Origin: Polytrichum commune
Lineage: Eukaryota; Streptophyta; Polytrichopsida; Polytrichales; Polytrichaceae
Direction: 5' to 3'
Assembly: GCA_950295325.1 (NCBI GenBank)
Contig: OX485803.1
Coordinates: 72,927,554 to 72,991,553 of the forward strand
Length of the DNA: 64,000 nucleotides
In this document: positions 54,233 to 64,000 of the stretch, piece by piece
How the letters are laid out: each line of letters starts with the position of its first letter
Numbering within the stretch: position 1 is the first letter of the stretch
The notes under the pieces: generated by a model
Database searches by the model: none
The model's input: only the letters and a program-made list of their open reading frames with translations
Told to the model about the DNA's origin: nothing
Position numbers and translations under genes: made by a program

Positions 54233-54536
54233 GTCCCCACTTCCAACTCTCAACAACTAAGATTGCATGGATTGACCTCTAGTGACGTGGGACTTAGAAC
54301 TTGGGACCCCATGTGAAGTGGTGAGTCCCAACTTCCATGCTCTCAATGGTTGATTGCATGGATTGACCTCGTGTGACTTGGGACTTAGAACTTGGGACGC
54401 ATGTGAAGTGGTGAGTCCCAACTTCCATGCTCTCATCAGTTGAGATTGCATGGATTGACCTCAAATGACATGGGACTTAGAACTTAAGACCTTGTGTGAA
54501 GTGGTAAGTCCCAACTTCCATACTCTCAACAACTAA
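54233..54536. repeat. 92-bp tandem repeat array, left part
   Basis: About three units containing AGTCCCAACTTCCATGCTCT, GATTGCATGGATTGACCTC and GACTTAGAACTTGGGACC. The same units resume at 55825 after an inserted element. Confidence 0.9.
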
Positions 54537-55824
54537 GAGCATATGCAATGCACTTGCCAACGGCGCTTGGCATGTGTGGCAATTTTGGTGCACCTCACCA
54601 TGCTCGGGAAGACTCCCGTTAGTCTCCCGCGTCTCGCCAAATACCTCCCGGTCTCGGCAAGTTTTATCCCTTTGCCGTGAGCTTTGTTCCTCCCGCTAGA
54701 CGTAGTCAACGCCCATGGTGGTAGTCGTAGAGGCGGAAAGGCCAAGGATTCTTTTTGGTGTTTGTTTCGTGTCTTGATGTTGGCCTGATTATTTGGTCTT
54801 TATTTTGTGTGTAGATGGTGGCCTGAATTTTTGGTCTCCATTTCGTGTCTTCATGCTGGCGTGATTTTTTTCTTTCCGTTTTGTATCTTTATGTTGGGGT
54901 TTTTTTTCCCCATCTTCACTCTTAATCACAATCACATTAGTCACATTAGTGCCTTGCGACTAATGTGCCTAATGTGACCAATGTGACTAATGCACTCACA
55001 AGGCATTAGTCGCATTAGTCACATCAGTGCAGACCTTGGAGAAGTGCCAAAATAACTATAGTTAACTAGATCTTTTTCAATACATTTTAGGGAACAACTA
55101 TAGTTAACTAGAAAAAAATCAAACCGATTTGAAGAATAACTATAGATAACTAGAAAAAAAATCCAAATATTATTATATATTCAAAGAACTTTGCCTCTTC
55201 ATTTGCTTGAATTGAGGGTCTTTAATATGCTCAGGCCATTGAGGATCATCAAGAAATGCCTATATACGATCATTACAATAGATTGGGCTCAATGTTATAC
55301 ATCACAATGTTGGGCTCTAGAACAATCTCCATATACACCACCAACACAAATAACACACTAGTGACACTATAACATTATAATAGAATTATGTGAACGTGAT
55401 GTGCTCAACTTTAGCTAATTAACTAGATGTTTAGTTAACTAAATATAACTATAGTTAACTAGACTTTTTGGTAGACTAAATTTAAAACAACTCTAGTTAA
55501 CTACATATTTTGGCAAGTCAAATCATGAACAACTATAGTTATGAAAGGCGACAGGTTAACTAATGGTTGAATTGGTTGGTGAGTTATCCAAGGTGTGCAT
55601 TAGTGCGACTGCTCTATGGGAGCCGGCCCATACCTCCGTGGCTACCCCACTCATGCCACCATGGCCCGCCCGCGACGCCACCATGGCCGCGGGAATGGGT
55701 AACGGGCTAGCATGGCGGGTGCCACATCGAGGCTACTGCCCGGCACCTCCCCACGCCACTCACCTGCAATACCCCGGGGGCCCTTCAAATGGCCTTTGAC
55801 GGGCGCCTATTGGTGATGCTCTAA
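54534..55824. mobile_element. PIF/Harbinger-like element with nested hAT-like MITE
   Basis: The body is 54537-55821 (1285 bp). Ends are GAGCATATGCAATGC and the complement of TTGGTGATGCTC; TAA flanks both sides (54534-54536, 55822-55824). The uninterrupted site CAACAACTAAGATTGCATGG is seen at about 54251-54270. It splits the 92-bp tandem array. Of the body, 55030-55597 is a later hAT-like insertion, leaving about 0.7 kb of original element. The right segment (55606-55800) is unusually GC-rich. No transposase was recognised. Confidence 0.82.
55022..55605 (-). mobile_element. hAT-like non-autonomous element (family H), copy 2
   Basis: The body is 55030-55597 (568 bp), from CAGACCTTGG to CCAAGGTGTG. 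It is flanked by CATCAGTG (55022-55029) and CATTAGTG (55598-55605), an 8-bp duplication with one difference. It is the reverse complement of 1080-1641 over its whole length, including the subterminal AGTTAACTATAGTT motifs. It lies inside the Harbinger-like element 54537-55821. Confidence 0.82.
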
Positions 55825-56157
55825 GATTGCACGGATTGACCTCAAGTGACACATGACTTAGAACTTGGGACCCCGTGTGAAGTGGTGAGTCCCAACTTCC
55901 ATGCTCTCAACGGTTGAGATTGCACGGATTGACCTCGTGTGACTTGGGACTTAGAACTCGGGACCCCGTGTGAAGTGGTGAGTCCCCACTTCCATGCTCT
56001 CAAACAGTTGAGATTGCATGGATTGACCTCGTGTGACTTGGGACTAGAACTTGGGACGCGTGTGAAGTGGTGAGTCCCAACTTCCATGCTCTCGACGGTT
56101 GAGATTGCACGGATGGACCTCGTGTGACTTGGGACTTAGAACTTGGGACGCGTGTGA
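55825..56157. repeat. 92-bp tandem repeat array, right part
   Basis: About four units continuing the array that is interrupted at 54536, with GATTGCACGGATTGACCTCG, GACTTAGAACTCGGGACCC and GTGTGAAGTGGTGAGTCCC. The last unit ends at about 56157. Confidence 0.9.
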
Positions 56158-56437
56158 ACCCACTGTTACATGGAGGGAAGCCGCAAAAGAAAGATGTCGA
56201 TTCAAGCAATCGTGGCATGGCAGTTGCAAACACAAGAAATGCTCCCATGGTTCGTACACTGGTGACAACAATTCGGCTCTTGCTTCCAAACAAATTCAAC
56301 CAAGTACTTGAGCCACATGAGACAAAGGCGAGATTGGAAGAATCTCAACTAATTTGGAGGGCTGCTACCTTATCTCGAATTTTGAAGTCTTGATTGCAAC
56401 CCAAGGATAGTTTGAAATGGACACATCATAGCAACTA

Positions 56438-56757
56438 CACTAAACACGGTATTTGGTGTCACAAGGTATTTCATGTCACCATGATAACGTTTTGGATGAC
56501 GCTTGTTATGAATAAGTTTACAAATATTGTCATGGATGATAGATGAGTTCATCCATTGGCCAAAACCCTACCTTCTCTTGTCAACAACTTGTGATGAAAT
56601 ATCGTCATGGATGATTGAATTTTGGATGAAGAATCACTTGATATGTGACAATAATCGCAACACTGTTAACCTATAATCCCCCAAAAAGTGTACAAGGAAT
56701 GATAAATAATGTTGGGTTCATATTTAGTGTTGGTGACACTAAACATCATGTTTAGTG
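56438..56757. mobile_element. TA-inserting MITE, family A, copy 3
   Basis: From CACTAAACACGGTATTTGGTG to CACTAAACATCATGTTTAGTG, 320 bp, flanked by TA on both sides (56436-56437, 56758-56759). It aligns with the copies at 1699 and 4764. Non-coding. Confidence 0.82.
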
Positions 56758-59101
56758 TACCTCTGCTAATATTACCATCTAAACTAGTACCCACTCCCAA
56801 AACGTTTTGAGTATTCAATCAGGATAATCCTTTCATACAACTGTAAATATCCTTAGGGTCCACCTAGACTATAAATATTTCCTCCAAGATTGTGGCCTAT
56901 GTGGCCCACTAACTAAAGGTCCTCAATTAATGGGAAGTTAGTGTTGATCCTGGTGACAATTTATAAACATTTTCCTATTAATACATTTTTGAAAATTAGT
57001 TTGAATTGCCAAGCTGAATACTATACTTGGCAATCAGGATATGCACACACTAATCTCTTTTACCAAAAGAGCTGTGATGACTGGAGACATGAGGTGTATC
57101 GTAGACATGCTACTAACCGTGCAGCACCACTTACCGTGCATGTCACGATACTCCACCATGCCACTTACCGTGTACTTATAATCTCGGCCGTCAAATTATA
57201 TCACATGCAATCTCAACCGTCCGATGTCTCTCAAACTCAATCATGACCGCGCCAATGACCTAAAACATCACTGTCAACTCACACTCATCATGGAGTTTCC
57301 TTCAGTCGAATCACATAGCAAGGTACGTGTAGATGTAGCAATTTGATGAAGATGAAAAGAGCAGACCTTGCCAGGGCCAAAAAAGAAGCAAAAATTTCAA
57401 CAACAACTTGAGAAGAAAATGGCTACACAAGTCAAAAGGACAATATCAAAACCTCATCAATTTCCTATGCCTACAAAGAAGAGGGCAACATTTGTAGCTC
57501 CTTTAGTGAAACCTAACATGCACGGTTAGTGAATGGCACATTGATCACACATTGATGCATATAGTTGTGAACTTGATTGTAGAAAGGTTACAACTTTTCA
57601 AATACAATTGTCATTTCATTTTACCACAATACTCTCATCTCATTTACTAATTACAAATTTTAAATTTTTTTAAAAAAAGGTTTAACCCACCTTGTGGAAA
57701 ACCATTTGAAACCCAAATATGCACGGTTAGTAGCATGTCTACGATACTTCTCATCCATTCGACATGAAAACTTGACCCCTATATACATTTGTTGCCGATT
57801 CATCTCAATGTATGTAGACTAATTTGGGGTCTTTAAGACTACAATAAGAAGTCTGTTGTCAAATCAATTGAAAACAATAAAATCCAATGGGGTGCATATT
57901 ATTTTCATGGCTTTTATGTTGGATGAATGAGAGGTACGCTCGTATGCAATAGTTGCTTCCCTCCGTAACCACACCTATTTCGGATACTTAAAGTGTCGGT
58001 GAGGTTTGGTTGCTTAGAGTGATCCAATTTATATGCCAATTATCTCATTGGGTTAGATTTTCAAAGCAAAAATTAAAAACCATGTAATAAAGAAAACTAG
58101 CGTTGGGGTTCAAAGTCCCGACGTGAATGGGTGACAGTTCACCATCAAAATATGCGAATGATATTTTCCATTTTTGAGAGTGCAACATCACATTTGTTAA
58201 CCTCAATATTGCAATATTGAATAATGTGCATGATTTATATAAAAAGTATGTGGAAACGATTAGCAACATGAGCCATGATGACAGAATCTGCATACTTCAT
58301 CTCAATATCATACGTTAATAATGGCATGAAAGCTTGCAAAACATGCAAGTAATTTAAGAGAAATTGAAGGAAATCTTAATAAGTGAACATTTTTCACATG
58401 AGCCCATGTAAGTGCAAGTTTGTATTGGTGTCTTTATATGGGCTAGCTTGTGTGATATTTACGATGATCCATTTTTTTCCTATCCTTCACGTAACAATTG
58501 ATAAGTACATGTGAACATAGAGAGTAGTATTTGAGACATATGACATGCCTTATGTTTTATTGCCATGCTTCAGGATACCATAAGATTCTCATATATTTCT
58601 TCTACAAGTGTCATACACTCTTGCATATTTTATATATGTCCATTATATATATAAACATGTGCCACCGGTAGGCATGAGCATAACAAGTAAACCTTCATAC
58701 TAGATAATAAGTTTCTTCAAATCACTAATGCCTACAGGTGACACATGGAACTGTGTAGAAGTTTTGTGTAGTAGAAGCATGCCATGTGGCACTTTACTAC
58801 AATGAAATCGTGTCAAACCTACTTATCGTAGGTGGTAGTAAACCACATAGAATATGTGCAGTAATGTATGGATGATGCCAGAAACCACACATAAGTATTG
58901 TACATCACTCACATAAACACAAACAATATATGCAACATGCATATGGCAAAAATGTATGATCTTATCTCGAGCTCAAACATACTAAATTGAAATCCCAAAT
59001 TATTTGGGGAAAAGGAAAACAAGAATACGCAAAGGGCTTAATGAACCCCACATTTATTGAATTAAAATTCATGTTGAGGCAAAATTTATTGTAAGTTATT
59101 A
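56758..59101. other. Intergenic, no gene seen
   Basis: AT-rich, with frames of at most 101 codons and no domains. The short block GTGCAGCACCACTTACCGTGC (about 57119) is partly repeated at about 57161 (CATGCCACTTACCGTG). No structured element was recognised. Confidence 0.45.
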
Positions 59102-59317
59102 CACTAAATAAGTTATTTAGTGCAGTCACTGTTTGAAACCACACAATGTTATAATTGTTTACTGTATATCTCATTTTTTGTCAACAAAGGTCACATTGGT
59201 TGTTCGGACATTACAAAACATTACCATCTATACTTGGTAAAAGAATGCATCAATAGCAAAAATATTAAGTATTGTTTGATTCAAACTAGTAAGTGACACT
59301 AAATATTATATATAGTG
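59102..59317. mobile_element. TA-inserting MITE, family B, copy 2
   Basis: 216 bp, from CACTAAATAAGTTATTTAGTG to CACTAAATATTATATATAGTG, with TA on both sides. The interior aligns with 34781-35003. Confidence 0.8.
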
Positions 59318-60360
59318 TAGGATTCTTAAGTGCAAAGAGCTAGACAACAATTAATGGATAAAATAGAGTTACTACGGTTTGCATGGGGTTGGGTTTACGT
59401 GTCATGCCGCCATGTATCCCAACAAACTTAGAAGTTGAAGCTCAAAAAAACAGACTAGCTAGATTTAAGGATTGAAACCTCTAACGAAGAGGATGCATCA
59501 AACTAGCAATTACGCACTCATGTTTTATTTATATATATATTTTTGGGTTGATTTTGTTGGTTTTTTTCTTAATTGGTACATGACACCACAACTTGACACT
59601 TAAGAGACTCTTCACCCCCTTGATCAAAGCTGCAAACTTTATGTAAATCATGAGGTGGGTTTACGGGCAAGGATGTTGCATATATAGACCTATTATTACT
59701 TTAGCGCAATGAATGTGAGATCTCCATGCATCATAGCTTTCTCTTTGCAAATAAAGTCATTATCCAAGGAAGCCAATTGAACACCCGTGTATCTTTGCAC
59801 TTATCAACACAAGAGTGGAATTAACGACATACTTTTGGGGATTGATGCTTCTTTTATGGTTAGAATTGCAAAACCATGCACTCAGTTCTATGAAGAGGCC
59901 TTCTTCAAATGAGGATGATACATGAGGCCCACCATTTTGTATGTTAAGCAACTTTATTTGAATAGCAATTGTGCATGCATGTGTGTGTTTTGCATGACCT
60001 CCAAACTAAACCCTAGGGAAGAAGACACACTAGACTTTCATTGACACACAAACATGTTTGAATCCACGACCTTGTGGCAGGCCAAGAGGAAATTCTCACA
60101 TACGAGCAAATCTCTCATTCATCCAACATAAAACTTGGACCTATCATTTCATCTCAAGTGACTTCAACCATACTAATTTGGGGTATTTGAAATTATTATG
60201 GTGTTGAATCAACCCCCCAAAATACCTCTAGAATGCACACTATTTCAGTCCTTTTATGTTTGATGAACGAGAGGTCAATTACGCATGTACGTGATAATTC
60301 CTTCTCACCTTGTGGCATCATACCACACCTCATGAAGTCGGGTTTTCATCATGGGTGGTA
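59318..60360. other. Intergenic, no gene seen
   Basis: AT-rich. A short stretch near 60115-60145 (TCTCATTCATCCAACATAAAA) echoes 53033-53055 and a reverse-oriented copy near 57913, part of an unclassified dispersed repeat. Confidence 0.4.
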
Positions 60361-60848
60361 CATTGTTTATGATATTTAGTGTAATGTACACTGTTTGTGA
60401 AGAGCCTAAACTAGATGCGCAGAGGTCTCAAAGTGTCATAACCGCTAGTTGCCAAATGTGATACTATTAATCAATGTAAGTAACTTTTTGAAATGTGTGT
60501 GTGTGTTTGTTTTTTTTTTCCATTATGACAATTAGTGTAGCACATTGGGATACTTGGGATGATAGTGTATGTTCTAGTATGTAAGGGGAGAATATTATTG
60601 AGCATACCATTGTCAAGTGTCATTTGTGAATAATTTAATCAAATTATAGACCATTGTGTAACATGGGCATACACCTCATAACACCATTGAACACACTCAT
60701 GCCAAGGTGTTAATAAGTGCACTTGAACGCCAATGTCATGATGTGACACTAATGGTGATGTTGTTGGTCATTAGTGTAATCTAGCATATGCCTCAAAATA
60801 GGATATTTGACACTATTACGCATGTGACACTAAATACCATAAATGGTG
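60361..60848 (+). mobile_element. TA-inserting MITE, family D, copy 3
   Basis: 488 bp, from CATTGTTTATGATATTTAGTG (after TA) to CACTAAATACCATAAATGGTG. It is collinear with 4050-4590 and inverted relative to 42760-43259. Confidence 0.78.
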
Positions 60849-60939
60849 TTACATAACTCACTCTACACAAGGAAGGAGTAAGAAAGAAGAAGAAAGAAGA
60901 AGAAAGAAATAGAAAGGGGTGTCGGTGATCAAGGCACAA

Positions 60940-60974
<35 letters not shown>

Positions 60975-61725
60975 GAGAGAGAGAGGTAAAAGCTTAAGTT
61001 CCAGATTCACTGCTTTCATTCCTGTGCTAGAAGCCAGCTCGGGGGGAGCTTGGCTATGGCGATGCATGCAACCTTTGCAACGCCACAAGGTCAGGCAGCT
61101 GGGTAGATACTGAGACAAACAGACACAAACTCAGGAACCTTCTCATCCACCGCCTAATTGCTACATATCATACGTGGGAAGCATGTGAGGCCTGTATCAG
61201 TCTCTGATGGCAAACAGCTAAGTTAAGTTGTGATGATTTGACAAAATGCATCACAAGATGTTAGCAAATGTGGACCACATCTGCAGTAGATTAATGTTCC
61301 GGGTGTGGTAGTTTATCTTAGGATCTGTACTAGCCAGGGCTGCAGAACATGTTTCACAGATCTTAAGGAAAGAAGGAAGGAAGGAAGGAAGGAAGGAAGG
61401 AAATGGGGGCAGCAACATCTGGAGCAGATTGTAGAGTTCGATCTTGGCAGAGCGCTCTGTCTGTGATGGCCTTGTGATTACGGGGGTAACCTCAAGTTTT
61501 GAGATGCAAGATTATGTGAAGGAGATGGGCTGACTGTGATTTGGTTAAGTTTTTGATGAGATGCAGAAGAAGAAGAAGATGCTGAGCATCTGAAGATGAT
61601 GACGTTGAGGGAGTAATTAAGTTAACCCGTGTTGGTGGTGGTGTGTACACAAGATAGATTTGCTTTTGTGGTAGAGTTGTGTAGAGTAGGATCTTTTTGT
61701 GACGCGGTGGCTCGGGTGGTGGAGG

Positions 61726-61764
<39 letters not shown>

Positions 61765-63798
61765 GGGGGTTGGTTAGGGTTAAGTTATTTCCTTTTGGGC
61801 CACATTTGGGGAATGGCCTAAACTTTAAACTGGAGACGAAGCGTGGGGGATAGTCTTGGGGTGTCGTGTTGTGTGGGAGTCTCTTCTCTTCTCTAGCGGC
61901 AGGAAGGAGAGTACAGTGACGGTGGCAGTTTTGCAGCATTTTGAGAGGAGCGTTGCAACATTGCTTCTTCAATCTGCACAAGGAGGTTGTGCGTCTCTCT
62001 CTTTCTCGCTTTGTTCCAGGTTCATTTGGGTTGGTAAGTATGCATGTTGTTGACATAACCCCATCGTAGTGTTGTTCGAGGTCTTAAATTCGAGACCTTG
62101 GGCTTGGGTTTCCATTAGAGCGCCTGCCTAATTACACCCGGGGGGGGATCCGAACCGGAAAAAGACAAACAATTGGGTACTGGGCTATCTCAATTCCACC
62201 TGGTTTATGTCATCTTCCTTGGGACGCTAGTGGTTGGGTGTGTTTGGAGGCTCCCCCAGGGTTAGGCACCACGATTGGAGAGTTATTTAACTTCGATCTT
62301 AGATGATATTGTGGGATATTTTTCTCAACGATACAGGCATTTCTTTTCCTTCACAACAGTGAGAAGGCCAGCACCTTGAGACGATTTCGTTGTGAGGATT
62401 TGTAATTATCGAACTTAGCCCTGTAGTTTTGAAGTTGCTGCACCCTTGGCTGTAGAACAGATCCTTGAGAGATCATAAAGTTCTGTGGAAGGTGACGAAC
62501 ATATGCGTAGATTGGCAGTACACTGTTTTAAGATCGTGATTGAGGGTGAAGAGGTGGAGGATTCTCGACCACTTCTTGTTATTTCAAGAGACAGCAGATC
62601 CACAAAACATGGTCATCTGTCGTACGCATAGGAAATTGCACTTATTTTGGGTCCATTGATTGAGGAGCATGTTGATGATTAAATCCCAGTATTTTGGATG
62701 TTTTTATTGCGGTGAGGCTGTTGAGACAAGAATAGATACAGGAACATTTTATTACAATATAGAAGGTTCTGTGTCGTTGCTGTGGGCCAATGCCACTTGA
62801 GTTTGATTCCAGAAGTTGTCAGTACCTGACTAGGTCCCGCAAAGAGATATCCCTCAGATTGCAGATCCACAAGCTCAATTTGCTTTGGAGTCCAGTGGTA
62901 TCTTTTTTTAAAGTGCTGGGGCCACCTGCTTATGTCATCTTTAGGCCCTCTTGAGTAGTTTTGCGTCCCATGTTGAAAATATAATATCCGGGAACACTGA
63001 TTTGGGGAAGGTATCTTATTAGGTAATTTTTGTGGTAGAGATTTAGTCAAAAAGAGGTTTGATCTCAGGTTTACAATGATACTATGTCTCTCTCAGTATT
63101 GTCTGCATCTGATTGCAACACATTGTGTAGGACGATGTTCAAATGTCACAATGATAATCCTTAAATTGCCTTCAAACCTAACCTGACCTTACAATGCTCA
63201 TGCAGACCTAAGAGATTGTTTTGCCAATATTGTTTTGTTTTTTTGTGTCTGGGAGCAGAGTTGGAAGCAAGTCTGGGTTTACGATGGCGCTCTGAGCTCA
63301 ACGACATGCACCACAGCTCTATCTTGAGCTGTTTATCAACAACGAAGCATGAGAGAAATATAGCGGTCCTTTCAATTATGATTCTATGGTACCGTCATTT
63401 GCAAGAAGTGTGTGTAAACTCCTTCTCTTGTGAAGGACATAGGACACCAACTATTTTCAAGTGGATTCTTCATCTGGTAGTATATTATCTGGCTAGAGCC
63501 CGTGAAAAAATTTATGGTAAAAACATCACATGTTGTACCTCCAATACTGAGGCTTTCCTTTCGATATTTTTAGGGTGCACAAGTTCTGAGAACATTCAGC
63601 TCCTCAAAGATTTTTAAACCTATGATCCTTTTTTTTCCAAGGTCATTCAATTTCCTATCCTCAGGTTTATGAGGTTTGCAAGCTCCATTACTATGTGTGT
63701 GATTTTACATACAGACCAGGTAATGATCAACTATGGTTTGAGAAGTTTGGAATCATGGAACAAGGAGTCTGAATCAGTGGCTCCAACAGGAACACCAA
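60849..63798. other. Microsatellite-rich region, no confident gene
   Basis: Contains a GA run (60941-60986, one interruption), a GAAG run (about 61369-61402) and a TG run (about 61730-61762). Compositional skew and purine-rich microsatellites recall 5' untranslated regions of plant genes, but no start codon with a domain-bearing frame was found. Frames of 144 codons (61622-62056, minus), 123 codons (62679-63050, minus) and 133 codons (63216-63617, plus) look non-coding; the first is largely translated microsatellite. Confidence 0.4.
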
Positions 63799-63801
63799 TG
63801 A

Positions 63802-64000
63802 ACCTGGAGCTCCATCTCTGAATCAATCAACCATTTCACTGTACTGCTCCATGTGTTTCTAATGTGTTCGTGCGTTGCCCCCCTTTATGTATACATTGGG
63901 CACCACATCTCGTCGCTTTTGGACAATTGCTTCACCACCAATTGGTCCAAGAGGCTCGAGTTTGAGAAGCATGAGATTGAATTGAACCCTGAAACTGCAG
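63802..64000 (+). other. Possible partial exon at window edge
   Basis: After a TGA at about 63798 a frame stays open for about 65 codons to the end of the window. Its last part (TNWSKRLEFEKHEIELNPET) has a protein-like mix of charged and hydrophobic residues. It might be an exon of a gene continuing to the right, but a chance frame of this length is quite possible. No family recognised. Confidence 0.2.

Noticed and set aside
61622..62056. 144-codon minus-strand frame as a gene
   Set aside because: Much of it is a translated TG/CA microsatellite (Thr-His repeats) and Arg-Glu repeats; no domain and no splice context.
62071..62160. tRNA or tRNA-derived SINE (AGAGCGCCTGCC and GATCCGAACC resemble D-arm and T-arm pieces)
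   Set aside because: The pieces are in inconsistent orientation and no cloverleaf with acceptor stem or anticodon arm can be drawn.

Overview
The window is nuclear DNA of a land plant. Every recognisable gene is a plant-type, intron-bearing eukaryotic gene: a plastid coproporphyrinogen III oxidase, the plant form of the proteasome regulator PI31, a plastid-targeted LEA-like protein, a TVP38/TMEM64-type membrane protein, an OTU protease and a 2-oxoglutarate/Fe(II) oxygenase. The rest is AT-rich and packed with small DNA transposons and microsatellites. I could not place the plant more precisely than 'embryophyte'.

Layout. 1-7 kb: repeats only, namely a foldback element, a hAT-like MITE, members of a TA-inserting MITE superfamily and a 1.7 kb inverted-repeat element. 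7.3-8.7 kb (+): two-exon LEA-like gene. 8.7-13.3 kb: no gene seen. 13.3-14.7 kb (-): two-exon VTT/TVP38 gene. 17.3-18.0 kb (-): intronless 2OG-Fe(II) oxygenase. 18.27-20.20 kb: a 1.9 kb element with GGGCC termini and a TCA target duplication. 22.66-23.14 kb (-): unidentified reading frame broken by one stop. 23.2-25.5 kb (+): OTU protease whose first exon was not found. 26.8-33.0 kb (-): complete 11-exon CPOX that joins into an unbroken 426-residue protein. 33.4-35.3 kb: GC-rich inverted repeat upstream of CPOX. 36.3-40.8 kb (-): PI31 in seven recognised exons, with two junctions that do not join in frame by simple GT-AG splicing. 40.8-64 kb: no convincing gene. This stretch holds dispersed repeats, a tandem array at 53.3-56.2 kb carrying nested insertions, and long microsatellites; a weak open frame runs off the right edge.

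The genes look like independent housekeeping and stress genes rather than a functional cluster. CPOX makes haem and chlorophyll precursors in the plastid; the LEA-like protein probably protects plastid contents; PI31 and the OTU enzyme act in proteasome and ubiquitin turnover; the VTT protein is an endomembrane protein.

The most informative material is the transposon biology. Several families have target-site duplications readable in the sequence. Three insertions have a matching uninterrupted (empty-site) sequence elsewhere in the window, which fixes their exact ends. One site shows two-deep nesting (tandem array, then a Harbinger-like element, then a hAT-like MITE). One foldback family sits in introns of both CPOX and PI31. 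I found no CRISPR array, virus, toxin gene or confident RNA gene.
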